Notes: generated by a model from the letters alone, not told the origin. A DNA stretch of 64,000 bases from Rhodococcus qingshengii (GCF_021025955.1 NZ_JAJNCL010000001.1:806001-870000), one strand, 5' to 3'. Shown: positions 43,923-53,792, numbered from the stretch's first letter. Numbers and translations are program-made.

Positions 43923-45461
43923 GTGTCGAATCAGAACGCGGTAGAGACGAAGACGGATGTAGTGCTCGTGGGCGCAGGCATCATGAGTGCCACGCTGGGC
44001 GCATTGCTGCGCCAGCTGCAGCCCGATTGGTCGATCTCGACCTTCGAGCGGCTCGATGCCGTCGCAGCCGAGAGCAGCGACCCCTGGAACAACGCGGGAA
44101 CCGGTCACTCCGCCCTGTGTGAGCTCAATTACACCCCGGAGAACTCGGACGGCACGGTCGACATCAAGAAGGCCGTCAACGTCAACGAGCAGTTCCAGGT
44201 GTCTCGCCAGTTCTGGGCACACGCGGTCGAGCAGGGCGTCCTGACTCAGCCCAAGGAATTCATCAACCCCATCGCACATGTGAGCTTCGTTCACGGTGAG
44301 GCCAACGCCAAGTACCTGCGTGCTCGCTACGACGCACTTGCCGGCCACACGCTCTTCCGCGGTATGGAGTACATCGACGATCCGGCCGAGTTCAGCGAGC
44401 GTCTGCCGCTGATGGCCAAGGGACGCGACTTCTCCGATCCCATCGCGCTGAACTGGAGCCAGGACGGCACCGACGTCGATTTCGGAGCGCTCACCAAGCA
44501 GCTCATCGGCTACATCGGTAAGACCGGCGGCAAGATGTACTTCGGCCACGAGGTCACCAACCTGACCCAGAATTCGGACAAGTCCTGGACCGTCAAGGTC
44601 ACCAACCGTCGTACCGGTGAAAAGCGCACCGTGCGCTCGCGCTTCGTGTTCGTCGGTGCCGGTGGCGGCGCCCTGCACCTGCTGCAGAAGTCGGGCATCA
44701 AGGAAGCCAAGGGCTTCGGCGGCTTCCCGGTCAGCGGCGCTTTCCTGCGCTGCACCAACCCCGAACTCATCGACCAGCACAGCGCCAAGGTCTACGGCAA
44801 GGCTGCTGTCGGCGCCCCGCCCATGTCGGTGCCGCACCTCGACACCCGCGTCATCGGCAACAAGCCGGGACTGCTGTTCGGCCCCTACGCCGGATGGTCG
44901 CCGAAGTTCCTCAAGCAGGGTCGCGTCACTGACTTGCCCGGCTCGGTCAAGCCCAACAACATCCTCTCGATGCTCGGCGTCGGTGTCAGCGAGCTCGGCC
45001 TGGTCAAGTACCTGGTCAGCGAACTCGCCAAGAACGAAGCCGGGCGTATCTGGGATCTGCGTGAATTCGCGCCCAAGGCGCAGGCCCAGGACTGGGAACT
45101 CATCACCGCCGGCCAGCGCGTCCAGGTGATCCGCCGGGCCAAGGGCAAGGGTGGTGTTCTCGAATTCGGCACCGCTGTGGTCGCCGCTGAGGACGGTTCC
45201 ATCGCCGGTCTGCTCGGTGCTTCGCCCGGTGCGTCGACGGCCGTCCCGGCGATGCTGGACGTCCTCGAGCGCTGCTTCCCGACCGAGTTCCAGGGTTGGA
45301 AGGGCAAGCTTCGTGAGATGGTCCCGTCCATCGGCGTCAAGCTCACCGACAACGAAGGCCTGTTCAACCAGGTGTGGGATTGGTCCTCGAAGGTCCTCGA
45401 GCTCGATTCCGCCGGCGTTTCCGAATCCGTTCCGGTCGCGGATACCGCCGCGACTGTGTGA
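43923..45461 (+). CDS. mqo: Malate:quinone oxidoreductase
   Basis: Peripheral membrane flavoenzyme of the citric acid cycle that oxidises malate to oxaloacetate and passes electrons to menaquinone. At 512 residues with the FAD motif [11 protein letters not shown] (about 18-28), the family strings [17 protein letters not shown] and [10 protein letters not shown]-type substrate region, and [20 protein letters not shown] near residue 375. GTG 43923 with AAGGAAG upstream. Followed by the ElaA-like gene (11 bases), then a strong terminator at 45971. The matching minus-strand long reading frame is an antisense shadow. Confidence 0.95.
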   Translation: MSNQNAVETKTDVVLVGAGIMSATLGALLRQLQPDWSISTFERLDAVAAESSDPWNNAGTGHSALCELNYTPENSDGTVDIKKAVNVNEQFQVSRQFWAHAVEQGVLTQPKEFINPIAHVSFVHGEANAKYLRARYDALAGHTLFRGMEYIDDPAEFSERLPLMAKGRDFSDPIALNWSQDGTDVDFGALTKQLIGYIGKTGGKMYFGHEVTNLTQNSDKSWTVKVTNRRTGEKRTVRSRFVFVGAGGGALHLLQKSGIKEAKGFGGFPVSGAFLRCTNPELIDQHSAKVYGKAAVGAPPMSVPHLDTRVIGNKPGLLFGPYAGWSPKFLKQGRVTDLPGSVKPNNILSMLGVGVSELGLVKYLVSELAKNEAGRIWDLREFAPKAQAQDWELITAGQRVQVIRRAKGKGGVLEFGTAVVAAEDGSIAGLLGASPGASTAVPAMLDVLERCFPTEFQGWKGKLREMVPSIGVKLTDNEGLFNQVWDWSSKVLELDSAGVSESVPVADTAATV

Positions 45462-45472
45462 TAGTCCAACCC

Positions 45473-45949
45473 ATGACGGCAACAGCAGCTTTGAAGCGTT
45501 CATGGGCACTCGATCTCGACAACAAGACGTTCTACGAGTTGTTGAAGCTTCGAGTGGAGGTCTTTGTCGTCGAGCAGGCCTGCCCGTATCCCGAGTTGGA
45601 TGGGCGGGACCTGCTGACGGAAACACGCCACTTCTGGCTCGAACAGGACGGCCAAGTGGTGTGCACGCTCCGTCTGCTCGAAGAGCACGACGACGGAAAC
45701 AAGAGCTTCCGAATCGGGCGTCTCTGCACCTCGCGTCAGGCTCGTGGACAGGGTCACACGACCCGCCTCCTGCAGGCCGCACTGGCCGAGGTCGGTGAAG
45801 CGCCGTGCCGGATCAATGCGCAGACCTACCTGGTCGAGATGTACGCCAAGCACGGATTCAAGGCTGACGGCGAAGAGTTCATCGAAGACGGCATCCCGCA
45901 CACCCCGATGCGTCGTGGTGGGGGAGAGCCATTCGTGGCTGTCAGCTAG
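45473..45949 (+). CDS. ElaA-like GNAT acetyltransferase
   Basis: A 158-residue GNAT protein of the ElaA type. YELLKLRVEVFVVEQACPYPELDGRD near the N-terminus is the family signature (about residues 20-45), and the acetyl-CoA loop is RIGRLCTSRQARGQGHTTRLLQ. MYAKHGFKADGEEFIEDGIPH closes the fold. It is the second gene of an mqo-elaA unit, in the same order as mycobacterial Rv2852c-Rv2851c. The substrate is unknown. ATG 45473 is used; earlier frame starts lie inside mqo. Confidence 0.9.
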   Translation: MTATAALKRSWALDLDNKTFYELLKLRVEVFVVEQACPYPELDGRDLLTETRHFWLEQDGQVVCTLRLLEEHDDGNKSFRIGRLCTSRQARGQGHTTRLLQAALAEVGEAPCRINAQTYLVEMYAKHGFKADGEEFIEDGIPHTPMRRGGGEPFVAVS

Positions 45950-45970
45950 TTTGTTCGAGATTTGACCCTG

Positions 45971-46007
45971 GTCGGCTCATGGGAAAGTGAGCCGACTAGG
46001 GTTTTTT
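45971..46007 (+). terminator. Intrinsic terminator after mqo-elaA
   Basis: GTCGGCTCA (45971-45979) pairs perfectly with TGAGCCGAC (45988-45996); loop 8 bases. TAGGGTTTTTT follows, with a run of six T ending at 46007. It lies 21 bases after the elaA stop, just before the cobalamin riboswitch. Confidence 0.9.
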
Positions 46008-46011
46008 CGAT

Positions 46012-46125
46012 ACCGAATGTTCGCGGGGAAGTCCTGTTCGATTCAGGCGCGGTCCCGCCACTGTGAAAGATCTCTCCTCTACCGATCGTCCGGGAGATCT
46101 CAGCCAGGTTGCCGCGGCATTCGAG
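46012..46125 (+). promoter_or_regulatory. Cobalamin riboswitch upstream of the cobalt chelatase gene
   Basis: The cobalamin-aptamer core is recognisable: GGGGAAGTCC at 46025-46034, GCGCGGTCCCGCCACTGTGA around 46048-46064 (containing the B12-box-like GCCACTGTG) and CAGCCAGGTTGCC at 46101-46113. A closing helix CGAATG (46014-46019) / CATTCG (46118-46123) brackets it. It ends 48 bases before the chelatase GTG at 46174 and begins just after a terminator. The expected effect is repression of the cob genes when B12 is abundant, by blocking translation or by early termination; no obvious T-run hairpin follows, so translational control is more likely. Confidence 0.88.
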
Positions 46126-46173
46126 TGCAGCCAAATTCTCGGCGAGGAAACCGAGAGGTGGAGGGATATCGAC

Positions 46174-48120
46174 GTGCGAAGTGAAGAAGATCGACCAGTG
46201 GCGGGCTTCCCGTTCAGTGCTGTGGTCGGCCAGGATCAATTGCGATTGGCGCTGATCCTGTGTGCGGTACATCCGGGGATCGGTGGAGTTCTGGTCCGCG
46301 GTGAGAAGGGAACTGCCAAGTCGACGGTCGTGCGCGCGCTGACTGCGCTGCTGCCCGCAGTCGACGACGCCGGAACGACGCGACCGGCCCGCTTGGTGGA
46401 ACTGCCTGTCGGCGCCACCGAAGACCGGGTGATCGGTTCGATCGACTTGGAGAAGGTCCTCCGCGACGGGGAACGCGCTTTCCAACCTGGACTTCTCGCG
46501 GCCGCTCACCAGGGCGTTCTGTACGTCGACGAGGTGAATCTGCTTCACGACCACCTGGTCGACGTGCTTCTCGACGCCGCGGCGATGGGCCGGGTTCACA
46601 TCGAGCGTGACGGCATCTCCCATTCGCATCCGGCCAAGTTCGTACTCGTCGGCACGATGAATCCCGAAGAGGGAGAACTGCGTCCACAGTTGTTGGACCG
46701 TTTCGGTCTGGCGGTCGATGTCGCAGCTTCTCGCGACGTCGACGTTCGCATGGAAGTGGTGCGTCGCCGCCTCGACTACGAGCGCGACCCCGAGGCGTTT
46801 GTCGCTCGGTACGAATCAGCCGATCAAGAGTTGGCAGCCGAAATCCTCACGGCGCGTGAGAAACTGGACTCCGTTGAGTTGAGCAATCGGGAGCTTCGCC
46901 GTATCGCCTCACTGTGTGCGTCGTTCGACGTCGACGGAATGCGCGCTGACTTGGTGCTCGCGCGCACCGCGACCGCCCACGCCGCGTGGCGAGGCGACAG
47001 TGAGGTCACTGCGGAGGACGTGCGAGTGGCGGCAGAACTGACGCTGCCGCATCGCCGCCGCCGTGACCCGTTCGACGAGCCCGGCTTGGATCAGCAGCAG
47101 TTGGACGATGCACTCGAGCAGGCTGATCAGGATGCCCAGTCGCAGGTCGAGGACGACGCGCGTGACGGGGAGCCCGAACCTCCCGAGAATCCCGACGGTC
47201 GTGGCCCCGAAGATGGCGGCTCCGGTGATGGGGGACCAGGCGATGAGGGTCCGGACGATGACGGCCCTGAAGACCCTGACGGACCAGGTGGGGGAGTGCG
47301 CGCCACTGATCGACCCTCGGCTCCGCCTGCCGGCGAGTTCAAGGCCAAGCTCCTCGAGGTTCCTGGCGTCGGCGAAGGTGCACCGGGACGCCGCTCGCGA
47401 TCCATGTCGTCCCGCGGACGGGTCGTGCGATCCACCCGGGAGCGTGGTCACGGGTTGCATTTGACGAGCACGGTCTTCGCCGCAGCCGAGTCCCAAGTTG
47501 CGCGCGGTCGTACTACGGGGCGGCTGCGACTGGCACCGGATGATCTTCGCGGCGCGATTCGTGAAGGGCGAGAAGGCAATCTGATCGTCTTTGTTGTCGA
47601 CGCCTCGGGGTCGATGGCAGCACGCGATCGGCTCTCCGCGGTCACCGGTGCCGTCGTCTCGCTGCTCCGCGACGCCTACCAGCGCCGCGACAAGGTCGCC
47701 GTCATCACTGTTCGCGGCCGCGAAGCGGAGCTCGTACTGCCGCCGACGTCTTCGGTGGACATCGCCGTTCGCCGTCTGCAGTCCATGCGTACCGGCGGCA
47801 AATCCCCACTCGCAGAAGGATTCCTGCGTGCCCGCGAGGTGGTTCTGCGTGAGCGCCTTCGTGACCCACAGCGCCGCGCCCTCGTCGTCACGCTCACCGA
47901 CGGCCGAGCTACCGGTGGCAAGGACGCGCTGCATCGCGCCCGCGTCGCCGCGCATCTTCTTGCCGATGCGTCCGTCGCGTCCATCGTCGTCGACTGCGAG
48001 ACCGGCCTCGTTCGTCTGGGGTTGGCGGCCGAGTTGGCCCGAGAACTACGTGGCGGTTACGTCCGCCTAGCCGAATTGTCAGCGCAGCAGGTCGCGGGTG
48101 TCGTCCGCGCCGCAGCCTAG
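46174..48120 (+). CDS. Putative cobalt/magnesium chelatase subunit, fused ChlI-ChlD type
   Basis: A 648-residue protein joining an AAA+ ATPase (about 15-320) and a VWA domain. Walker A is [13 protein letters not shown], Walker B lies in LYVDEVNLL, and the sensor region in [21 protein letters not shown]. After an acidic Pro/Gly/Asp-rich linker (about 320-410) the VWA domain has the [16 protein letters not shown] and T/D ligands later. In actinobacteria this fused type works with CobN to insert cobalt into hydrogenobyrinate diamide. GTG 46174 follows GGAGGG by 9 bases and the riboswitch by 48. The large CobN subunit is not in the window. Confidence 0.88.
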   Translation: MRSEEDRPVAGFPFSAVVGQDQLRLALILCAVHPGIGGVLVRGEKGTAKSTVVRALTALLPAVDDAGTTRPARLVELPVGATEDRVIGSIDLEKVLRDGERAFQPGLLAAAHQGVLYVDEVNLLHDHLVDVLLDAAAMGRVHIERDGISHSHPAKFVLVGTMNPEEGELRPQLLDRFGLAVDVAASRDVDVRMEVVRRRLDYERDPEAFVARYESADQELAAEILTAREKLDSVELSNRELRRIASLCASFDVDGMRADLVLARTATAHAAWRGDSEVTAEDVRVAAELTLPHRRRRDPFDEPGLDQQQLDDALEQADQDAQSQVEDDARDGEPEPPENPDGRGPEDGGSGDGGPGDEGPDDDGPEDPDGPGGGVRATDRPSAPPAGEFKAKLLEVPGVGEGAPGRRSRSMSSRGRVVRSTRERGHGLHLTSTVFAAAESQVARGRTTGRLRLAPDDLRGAIREGREGNLIVFVVDASGSMAARDRLSAVTGAVVSLLRDAYQRRDKVAVITVRGREAELVLPPTSSVDIAVRRLQSMRTGGKSPLAEGFLRAREVVLRERLRDPQRRALVVTLTDGRATGGKDALHRARVAAHLLADASVASIVVDCETGLVRLGLAAELARELRGGYVRLAELSAQQVAGVVRAAA

Positions 48121-48141
48121 ATCCCAGCTCAGGAGTTCACG

Positions 48142-48756
48142 ATGCCCAAGGGTGTTCCCGAGACAGTTCCCGACGACGGTCTGACCACGCGTCAGCGTCG
48201 TAACGCACCGGTGCTCGCCGTGCACACCGGCCCTGGAAAGGGTAAGTCCACTGCCGCTTTCGGCATGGCGCTGCGCGCCTGGAACCAGGGGTTCGACATC
48301 GGCGTCTTCCAATTCGTGAAGAGTGCCAAGTGGAAGGTCGGTGAGGAAGCCGCATTCCGCGCGCTCGGAAACTTGCACGACGAAACCGGCGTCGGTGGGC
48401 CGGTGCAGTGGCACAAGATGGGCGAAGGCTGGTCGTGGACACGCAAGGCCGGTAGCGAAGAAGACCATGCCGCTGCCGCCGCTGAGGGATGGCAGGAGAT
48501 CGCGAGAAGGCTTGCAGGCGAGGAACATCGATTCTATGTCCTCGACGAGTTCACCTATCCGCTCAAGTGGGGCTGGGTCGACGTCGACGAGGTCGTGCAG
48601 ACACTGCGTGATCGCCCGGGCAACCAGCACGTAGTCATCACGGGACGCGACGCCCCGCAGGCGTTGATCGACGCAGCCGACCTCGTGACGGAGATGACCA
48701 AGATCAAGCACCCGATGGATGCCGGCCGAAAGGGCCAACGGGGCATCGAATGGTGA
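48142..48756 (+). CDS. cobO: Cob(I)yrinic acid a,c-diamide adenosyltransferase
   Basis: Transfers the 5'-deoxyadenosyl group from ATP to the corrin cobalt. A 204-residue CobO/BtuR family protein: the P-loop is HTGPGKGKSTAAFG (about 30-43), followed by GFDIGVFQFVKSAKW, VLDEFTYPLKWGWVD and VVITGRDAPQALIDAADLVTEM, all family segments. It starts 21 bases after the chelatase gene and overlaps cobB, so belongs to the same operon under the riboswitch. Confidence 0.95.
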   Translation: MPKGVPETVPDDGLTTRQRRNAPVLAVHTGPGKGKSTAAFGMALRAWNQGFDIGVFQFVKSAKWKVGEEAAFRALGNLHDETGVGGPVQWHKMGEGWSWTRKAGSEEDHAAAAAEGWQEIARRLAGEEHRFYVLDEFTYPLKWGWVDVDEVVQTLRDRPGNQHVVITGRDAPQALIDAADLVTEMTKIKHPMDAGRKGQRGIEW

Positions 48757-50126
48757 GTTCTTCCACACCGGCCGTGGTGATTGCAGCCCCTGCCTCGGGT
48801 AGCGGAAAGACTACGGTGGCTACGGGATTGATCGGCGCGCTCCGGCGGTCCGGCAGCAGTGTCGCCCCTTTCAAAGTGGGGCCGGACTACATCGATCCCG
48901 GTTATCACGGGCTCGCCGCGGGGCGACCTGGACGTAACCTCGACACTGTCCTGGTGGGCCCGGATCGCATCGGCCCGCTCTACCGGCATGGAACCGCCGG
49001 CTGCCATATCGCAGTGGTTGAAGGTGTCATGGGCTTGTTCGACGGCAAGATCGACGAGGCCAACTCGCAGCCGTCAGCCGAAGGATCGACGGCGCAGGTC
49101 GCGTCGATCCTCGGTGCGCCGGTGGTTCTCGTGATCGACGCCCGTGGACACAGTCAGAGTCTGGCCGCCGTACTGCACGGCTTCGCGACGTACGACGCGG
49201 GTGTGCGCATCGGCGGCGTCATCCTCAATCGTGTCGGCAGTGCTCGCCACGAACAGGTGTTGCGGCACGCGTGCGACAAGGTCGGCGTCGCGGTGCTCGG
49301 AGTTGTGCCGCGGTTGACGGAACTCGAAGTTCCCTCCCGTCATCTCGGGTTGATCCCGGCGGCCGAGCACGGCGCGGCCGCCGTGGCCGCGGTGGACGCG
49401 ATGTCCGACCTGATTGCCTCGCACGTCGATCTCGGCGCTGTTCGCGCGCTGGCCGCATCGAACGTGAGTTCAGCTGTGTGGGATCCGGTTGCCGAAGTCG
49501 GCGAACACGGCGACTCTCGACCTGTGGTCGCCATGGCTGGTGGACCTGCCTTCACCTTCGGCTACGCCGAGCACCGAGAACTGCTGACCGCTGCCGGCGC
49601 CGACGTCCAGGTGTTCGATCCGTTGCACGAAGAGCTTCCCGCGGGAACTGCCGCTCTGGTCCTTCCCGGCGGTTTCCCGGAAGAGCACGCGGTCGATCTT
49701 GCGGCCAATACCGTTCTGCTACAGCAGGTTCGTGACCTGGCGGACGGCGGTGCGCCGATCCATGCGGAGTGTGCCGGTCTGCTCTACCTTGCTCGCAGCC
49801 TGGACGGTCACAGCATGGCCGGTGTTGTCGGGGTGGATGCGACGTTCGGGAAACGCCTGACCCTCGGGTACCGGGAAGCGGTCGCGATCAGCGAATCGAG
49901 CCTCTTCGGCCCCGGCGCCCGCGTCACCGGCCACGAGTTCCACCGGACCTCGCTCGTCTCGGCCGACGCCGACGGGTGTGCAAGTGCATGGGGTTGGCGG
50001 CCCTGGGACGGCGGCAGCGTCCGCGAAGGATTTGTTCGCGGCGGCGTCCACGCGTCGTATCTCCACACTCATCCGGTGGGGCAGCCCGAATCGATCGCGA
50101 AGTTCGTCGATGCCGCCCGAGGGTGA
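48750..50126 (+). CDS. cobB: Cobyrinic/hydrogenobyrinic acid a,c-diamide synthase
   Basis: ATP- and glutamine-dependent amidation of the a and c acetate groups. A 458-residue protein with N-terminal P-loop APASGSGKTTVATGL (about 10-24) and FKVGPDYIDPGYH. The class I glutaminase-like domain has the Cys in IHAECAGLLYL and VRGGVHASYLHTHP with the catalytic His. It overlaps cobO by 7 bases and is overlapped by the CobE-like gene, so translation is coupled. Whether cobalt is inserted before or after this step depends on the aerobic CobN-type chelatase inferred upstream. Confidence 0.94.
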   Translation: MVSSSTPAVVIAAPASGSGKTTVATGLIGALRRSGSSVAPFKVGPDYIDPGYHGLAAGRPGRNLDTVLVGPDRIGPLYRHGTAGCHIAVVEGVMGLFDGKIDEANSQPSAEGSTAQVASILGAPVVLVIDARGHSQSLAAVLHGFATYDAGVRIGGVILNRVGSARHEQVLRHACDKVGVAVLGVVPRLTELEVPSRHLGLIPAAEHGAAAVAAVDAMSDLIASHVDLGAVRALAASNVSSAVWDPVAEVGEHGDSRPVVAMAGGPAFTFGYAEHRELLTAAGADVQVFDPLHEELPAGTAALVLPGGFPEEHAVDLAANTVLLQQVRDLADGGAPIHAECAGLLYLARSLDGHSMAGVVGVDATFGKRLTLGYREAVAISESSLFGPGARVTGHEFHRTSLVSADADGCASAWGWRPWDGGSVREGFVRGGVHASYLHTHPVGQPESIAKFVDAARG

Positions 50127-50517
50127 CCTCTGTCTTGGCGTTGGATTCACGACGAGTGCCACCGCGAAGGACATCGTCGCTGCGGTGAACGCCGTACTGC
50201 GAGGGAAGATCGTGGTACTCGCCACTGCGACGGCAAAAGCTGAGTCTCCGGCTCTGCTGGCAGCGGCCGATGAACTGAACGTCCCGATTGTGAGTTTCGC
50301 CCCGGACGTACTTGGGCGAGTTCAGGTTCCGTCACCGTCGACTCGCGTCGAGCACGCGATCGGGACGGCAAGCGTCGCGGAAGCGGCGGCGATCCTCGCC
50401 TCCGGGGGCGGCCAGCTCGTAGTGACCAAGACTGCCAGCGATGGAGTGACCGTAGCCGCGGCCCGTAAAGTTCTCTCCAGCTTGAACAATTCTGACGACG
50501 AAACGGAGTGCGAGTGA
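50110..50517 (+). CDS. CobE/CbiG C-terminal-like cobalamin biosynthesis protein
   Basis: A 135-residue protein matching the CobE/CbiG_C fold: CLGVGFTTSATAKDIVAAVNAVL near the N-terminus (split GVGFTTSATA), ATATAKAESPALLAAADEL in the middle and VAEAAAILASGGGQLVV then KTASDGVTVAAA towards the end. In CbiG the domain is fused to a lactone-opening enzyme; here it stands alone as in CobE. ATG 50110 overlaps cobB by 17 bases. Its stop overlaps the next gene's GTG (GTGA). Confidence 0.85.
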   Translation: MPPEGDLCLGVGFTTSATAKDIVAAVNAVLRGKIVVLATATAKAESPALLAAADELNVPIVSFAPDVLGRVQVPSPSTRVEHAIGTASVAEAAAILASGGGQLVVTKTASDGVTVAAARKVLSSLNNSDDETECE

Positions 50518-51740
50518 GCGAGTCCACCGCAGACGAGACCAACTACCTGGTCGGCCTCAACCTGACCGATCGACGCGTGGTCGTGTTCGGCGGTGGCACG
50601 GTGGCTCAGCGCCGTCTCGGACTGCTTGTTGCATCCGGTGCCCGTGTTCATGTCATCAGCCGCGCGTTCACTCCAGCCGTCGAAGGCATGGCCACGGCCG
50701 GGCAGATCACGGTCGAAGAGCGTCCGTACGCCGATGGTGACCTCGAAGGTGCGTGGTACGCCATCGCGTCGACCGACGAACCGGAAACCAATGCGGCGAT
50801 CGTCGCCGAAGCGGAGCGTCGCCACATCTTCTGCGTGCGCGCCGACAACGCGAAGCACGGCACCGCAGTAACTCCCGCCAGTGCCGAGTACGACGGCATG
50901 AGCATCGGAATTCTGGCCGGTGGCGATCACCGTCGTTCGGCAGCGGTCCGCACCGCCGTTGTCGAAGGTCTCCAGTCGGGCGTGCTCGCCGATACGGCCG
51001 AGCCCGCCGCTGCGGGTGTAGCCCTGGTCGGTGGTGGCCCCGGTGACCCCGATCTGATCACCGTGCGCGGCCGCCGGTTGCTCGCTCGCGCCGACGTCGT
51101 CGTCGCCGACCGATTGGCTCCGCCGGAGTTGCTCGCCGAACTGGGTCCAGACGTCGAGGTCATCGACGCCGCGAAGATTCCGTACGGCCGCGCCATGGCA
51201 CAGGAGGCCATCAACGCCGCGCTGATCGACAACGCCAAGGCCGGCAAGTTCGTCGTCCGGCTCAAGGGCGGTGACCCGTACGTCTTCGGGCGGGGATACG
51301 AAGAACTCGAAGCGTGCGCCGCTGCCGGCGTTCCGGTGACCGTAGTGCCCGGAATCACGAGCGCGATCTCGGTCCCGTCGGCCGCAGGCATCCCGGTCAC
51401 CCACCGCGGCGTCACACACGAGTTCGTCGTCGTGAGTGGGCACGTGGCTCCGGATCATCCGGATTCGCTGGTCGACTGGTCGGCGCTGGCCAAGCTGCGC
51501 GGCACGATCGTGCTGCTCATGGCGGTGGAGCGCATCGATCAGTTTGCCAAGGCGCTCGTCGACGGTGGACGCCCGCCAACCACCCCGGTCATCGTCATCC
51601 AAGAGGGCACACTTCGTACTCAGCGAGAGGTGCGTGCCGATCTCGCGACCGTTGCTCAGCGCGTCAAGGACGAGGAGATCAAGCCTCCGGCGATCATCGT
51701 GATCGGGCCGGTCGCGGGCTTTTCTGTCGATGCTGGGTAA
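50514..51740 (+). CDS. cobA: Uroporphyrinogen-III C-methyltransferase fused to precorrin-2 dehydrogenase-like domain (CobA/CysG)
   Basis: A 408-residue two-domain enzyme at the branch point to siroheme and B12. The N-terminal ~160 residues are a CysG_N-like NAD-binding fold (VVFGGGTVAQRRLGLL) that would oxidise precorrin-2. The C-terminal ~250 residues are the SAM-dependent methyltransferase with VGGGPGDPDLITVRG, RLKGGDPYVFGRG, VPGITSAISVPSAAGIP and VELMAVERIDQ-like tail. GTG 50514 (overlap GTGA with the CobE-like gene, ACGGAG upstream) is preferred to GTG 50508. The mycobacterial counterpart is Rv2847c. Gene symbol cobA/cysG is used interchangeably. Confidence 0.92.
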   Translation: MSESTADETNYLVGLNLTDRRVVVFGGGTVAQRRLGLLVASGARVHVISRAFTPAVEGMATAGQITVEERPYADGDLEGAWYAIASTDEPETNAAIVAEAERRHIFCVRADNAKHGTAVTPASAEYDGMSIGILAGGDHRRSAAVRTAVVEGLQSGVLADTAEPAAAGVALVGGGPGDPDLITVRGRRLLARADVVVADRLAPPELLAELGPDVEVIDAAKIPYGRAMAQEAINAALIDNAKAGKFVVRLKGGDPYVFGRGYEELEACAAAGVPVTVVPGITSAISVPSAAGIPVTHRGVTHEFVVVSGHVAPDHPDSLVDWSALAKLRGTIVLLMAVERIDQFAKALVDGGRPPTTPVIVIQEGTLRTQREVRADLATVAQRVKDEEIKPPAIIVIGPVAGFSVDAG

Positions 51741-51751
51741 CGTGAAGTCTT

Positions 51752-53248
51752 GTGTCTGATTCCCCAACATCTGAAACCGCTTCGGCGAATGCCCCGGTAG
51801 CGACTCGAGTCATCGGGCTCGCCATCATCGTCCTGAGTGGTTTGCAGATGATGGTGGTGCTCGACGGCACTGTCGCGAACCTCGCGCTGGCGCCATTGCA
51901 GGCAGACCTCGGGCTGAGCGACAGTGGTCGTAATTGGGTGTTGACCTCGTACGCGCTTGCGTTCGGTGGGCTCATGCTCCTCGGTGGTCGCCTCGGTGAC
52001 GCGTACGGGCGCAAGAAGATGTTCATCGCGGGAGTCTCGCTGTTCACGGTGGCATCGTTGCTCTGTGGTCTCGCCCTGAACGAGGGCATGTTGATCGCAG
52101 CGCGGGCGCTTCAAGGTGTCGGCGCAGCCGTGGCGTCGCCCACCGCCTTCGCCCTTGTTGCCACGACTTTCGCCGCGGGTCCGGCTCGTAATCAGGCCAT
52201 CGCGATTTTTGCCGCCATGACGGGCGTCGGATCGATCGCCGGTCTGATCATCGGCGGCGCATTGACCGAGGTGTCATGGCGTCTGATCTTCCTCATCAAC
52301 GTCCCGATCGGTATCGCGCTCGTCGGCATGGCGTTCCGCGCCCTTCGCGAGACGAATCAGACGCGTCTGGCTTTGGATGTCCCCGGCGCGATTCTCGCGA
52401 CCCTCGGTTGTACCGGTGTTGTTTTTGCTCTCACCGAAGGCCCGGAAATGGGATGGGGGAGTATCGCCGTCATCGGTGCACTGGCGGCCGGATTGGTCGC
52501 CCTCGCCGCCTTCCTCTTCGTCGAGCGAACTGCGGACAACCCGCTGTTGCCCTTCTCGTTGTTCGCCGATCGCAACCGTGTCGCGACGTTCCTCGCCATC
52601 TTCTTCGTCGGTGGCGCGATGTTCAGCATGACGGCCTTCGTCGCGCTGTTCGTGCAGGACATCATGCAGTATTCGCCGTTGCGTGCCGGTATCGCGTTCA
52701 TTCCGTTCGCGTTCGGATTGGGCGCCGCCGCGTCGGTTGCTTCCAAGCTCGCCGTGAAGGTTCAACCCCGTTGGCTTGTCCTCACCGGCGTTGTGATCAT
52801 GATCGTCGGACTCCTCTACGGATCTACTCTCGATTCCGATTCCACCTACTTGGCCAACTTGTTCGTGCCCGTGATCGGGATCGGATTCGGTATCGGCCTC
52901 GCGATGGTGCCCTTGCCGCTGTGCGCGATCGCCGGTGTCCCGGAGACCGAGATCGGCCCGCTGACGGCCATCGCTCAAGTTGCCCAGACGCTCGGTGGAC
53001 CTCTGGCGCTGTCGGTGATCGGTGCGATGGCGACGTCGAAGACGCTCTCGCTCGGCGGCACTTCGGGCAAGGCCGCGGACATGAATCCGGCGCAATTGAT
53101 CGCACTCGGAGAGGGATACACCTTCGCACTTGTGGGCTGCGCGGTCTGCGCCGTGTTCGCCGGTATCGCGGCGCTGTGCATCAGGTTCACACCTTCTCAG
53201 GTAGCCCAGGCACAGGCTGCGGAGAAGGCAGCTCAGGGAATCGCCTGA
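51752..53248 (+). CDS. efpA: EfpA-like DHA2-family MFS exporter
   Basis: A 498-residue drug:H+ antiporter of the 14-helix DHA2 family. The motif-A region reads GGRLGDAYGRKKMF, motif C is GVGSIAGLIIGGALT and TM1 has MVVLDGTVANLAL. Membrane helices are spread evenly and there is no large soluble domain. It follows cobA/cysG by 11 bases and precedes proS at a distance, the position of mycobacterial efpA (Rv2846c), so I use that symbol by synteny and family. The exported compound is unknown; the gene may be transcribed from the cob operon by readthrough. Confidence 0.87.
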   Translation: MSDSPTSETASANAPVATRVIGLAIIVLSGLQMMVVLDGTVANLALAPLQADLGLSDSGRNWVLTSYALAFGGLMLLGGRLGDAYGRKKMFIAGVSLFTVASLLCGLALNEGMLIAARALQGVGAAVASPTAFALVATTFAAGPARNQAIAIFAAMTGVGSIAGLIIGGALTEVSWRLIFLINVPIGIALVGMAFRALRETNQTRLALDVPGAILATLGCTGVVFALTEGPEMGWGSIAVIGALAAGLVALAAFLFVERTADNPLLPFSLFADRNRVATFLAIFFVGGAMFSMTAFVALFVQDIMQYSPLRAGIAFIPFAFGLGAAASVASKLAVKVQPRWLVLTGVVIMIVGLLYGSTLDSDSTYLANLFVPVIGIGFGIGLAMVPLPLCAIAGVPETEIGPLTAIAQVAQTLGGPLALSVIGAMATSKTLSLGGTSGKAADMNPAQLIALGEGYTFALVGCAVCAVFAGIAALCIRFTPSQVAQAQAAEKAAQGIA

Positions 53249-53328
53249 TCAGTCCTGTTTTTCCGCTTCGCTAGCCGATACGATCGTTGCAGGACGTGCC
53301 GAGAGTCTCGACGAATCGGGGTGCCGTG

Positions 53329-53757
53329 ATGCGGATCGCGGACATATTGCGAAACAAGGGCAACAGCATCGTCACCATTGAAGCCCACACGACGGTCAAC
53401 GGGTTGCTGTGCGATCTTGCCCGTCACAACATCGGAGCCATGGTGGTCGTCGACGACGGCGCGGTTGTCGGCATCATCTCCGAACGCGACGTTGTGCGAC
53501 GCCTGCACGAGCGTGGCCCGGACCTTCTCGGGATCCAGGTTTCCGAGGTCATGACTGCCCTTATGTACACGTGCGTTCCGGCAGACGCCGTGGACAGCAT
53601 TGCCGCGATCATGACCGAGCGTCGAATCCGGCATCTGCCGGTCATCGAGGACGGCAGCCTTCTTGGCATCGTGAGTATCGGTGACGTCGTGAAGAGCCGC
53701 ATCGACGAGCTCAAGAGCGAACGCGATCAGCTCGAGTCGTACATCGATCAGGGCTGA
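53329..53757 (+). CDS. Two-CBS-domain protein
   Basis: A 142-residue protein made of two CBS units (about 3-60 and 72-130): [22 protein letters not shown] and [18 protein letters not shown] in the first, [30 protein letters not shown] in the second (split IRHLPVIED). CBS pairs bind adenine nucleotides and regulate partners; no partner is fused here. ATG 53329 is chosen over GTG 53326 and an upstream TTG, since no ribosome site supports them. Followed after 35 bases by the SelO gene on the same strand. Confidence 0.88.
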   Translation: MRIADILRNKGNSIVTIEAHTTVNGLLCDLARHNIGAMVVVDDGAVVGIISERDVVRRLHERGPDLLGIQVSEVMTALMYTCVPADAVDSIAAIMTERRIRHLPVIEDGSLLGIVSIGDVVKSRIDELKSERDQLESYIDQG

Positions 53758-53792
53758 TCGATAGTCCATCGCACGGTGACTACTCTCGTGTG

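Noticed and set aside
43860-45782. 640-residue open frame on the minus strand opposite mqo
   Set aside because: It is exactly antisense to a clearly conserved gene, has low-complexity Arg/Gly-rich ends and no family motif; a common artefact of high-G+C codon bias.
53190-53262. Terminator after the efpA-like gene
   Set aside because: TTTTT is present after the stop but only a 4-base stem could be drawn.
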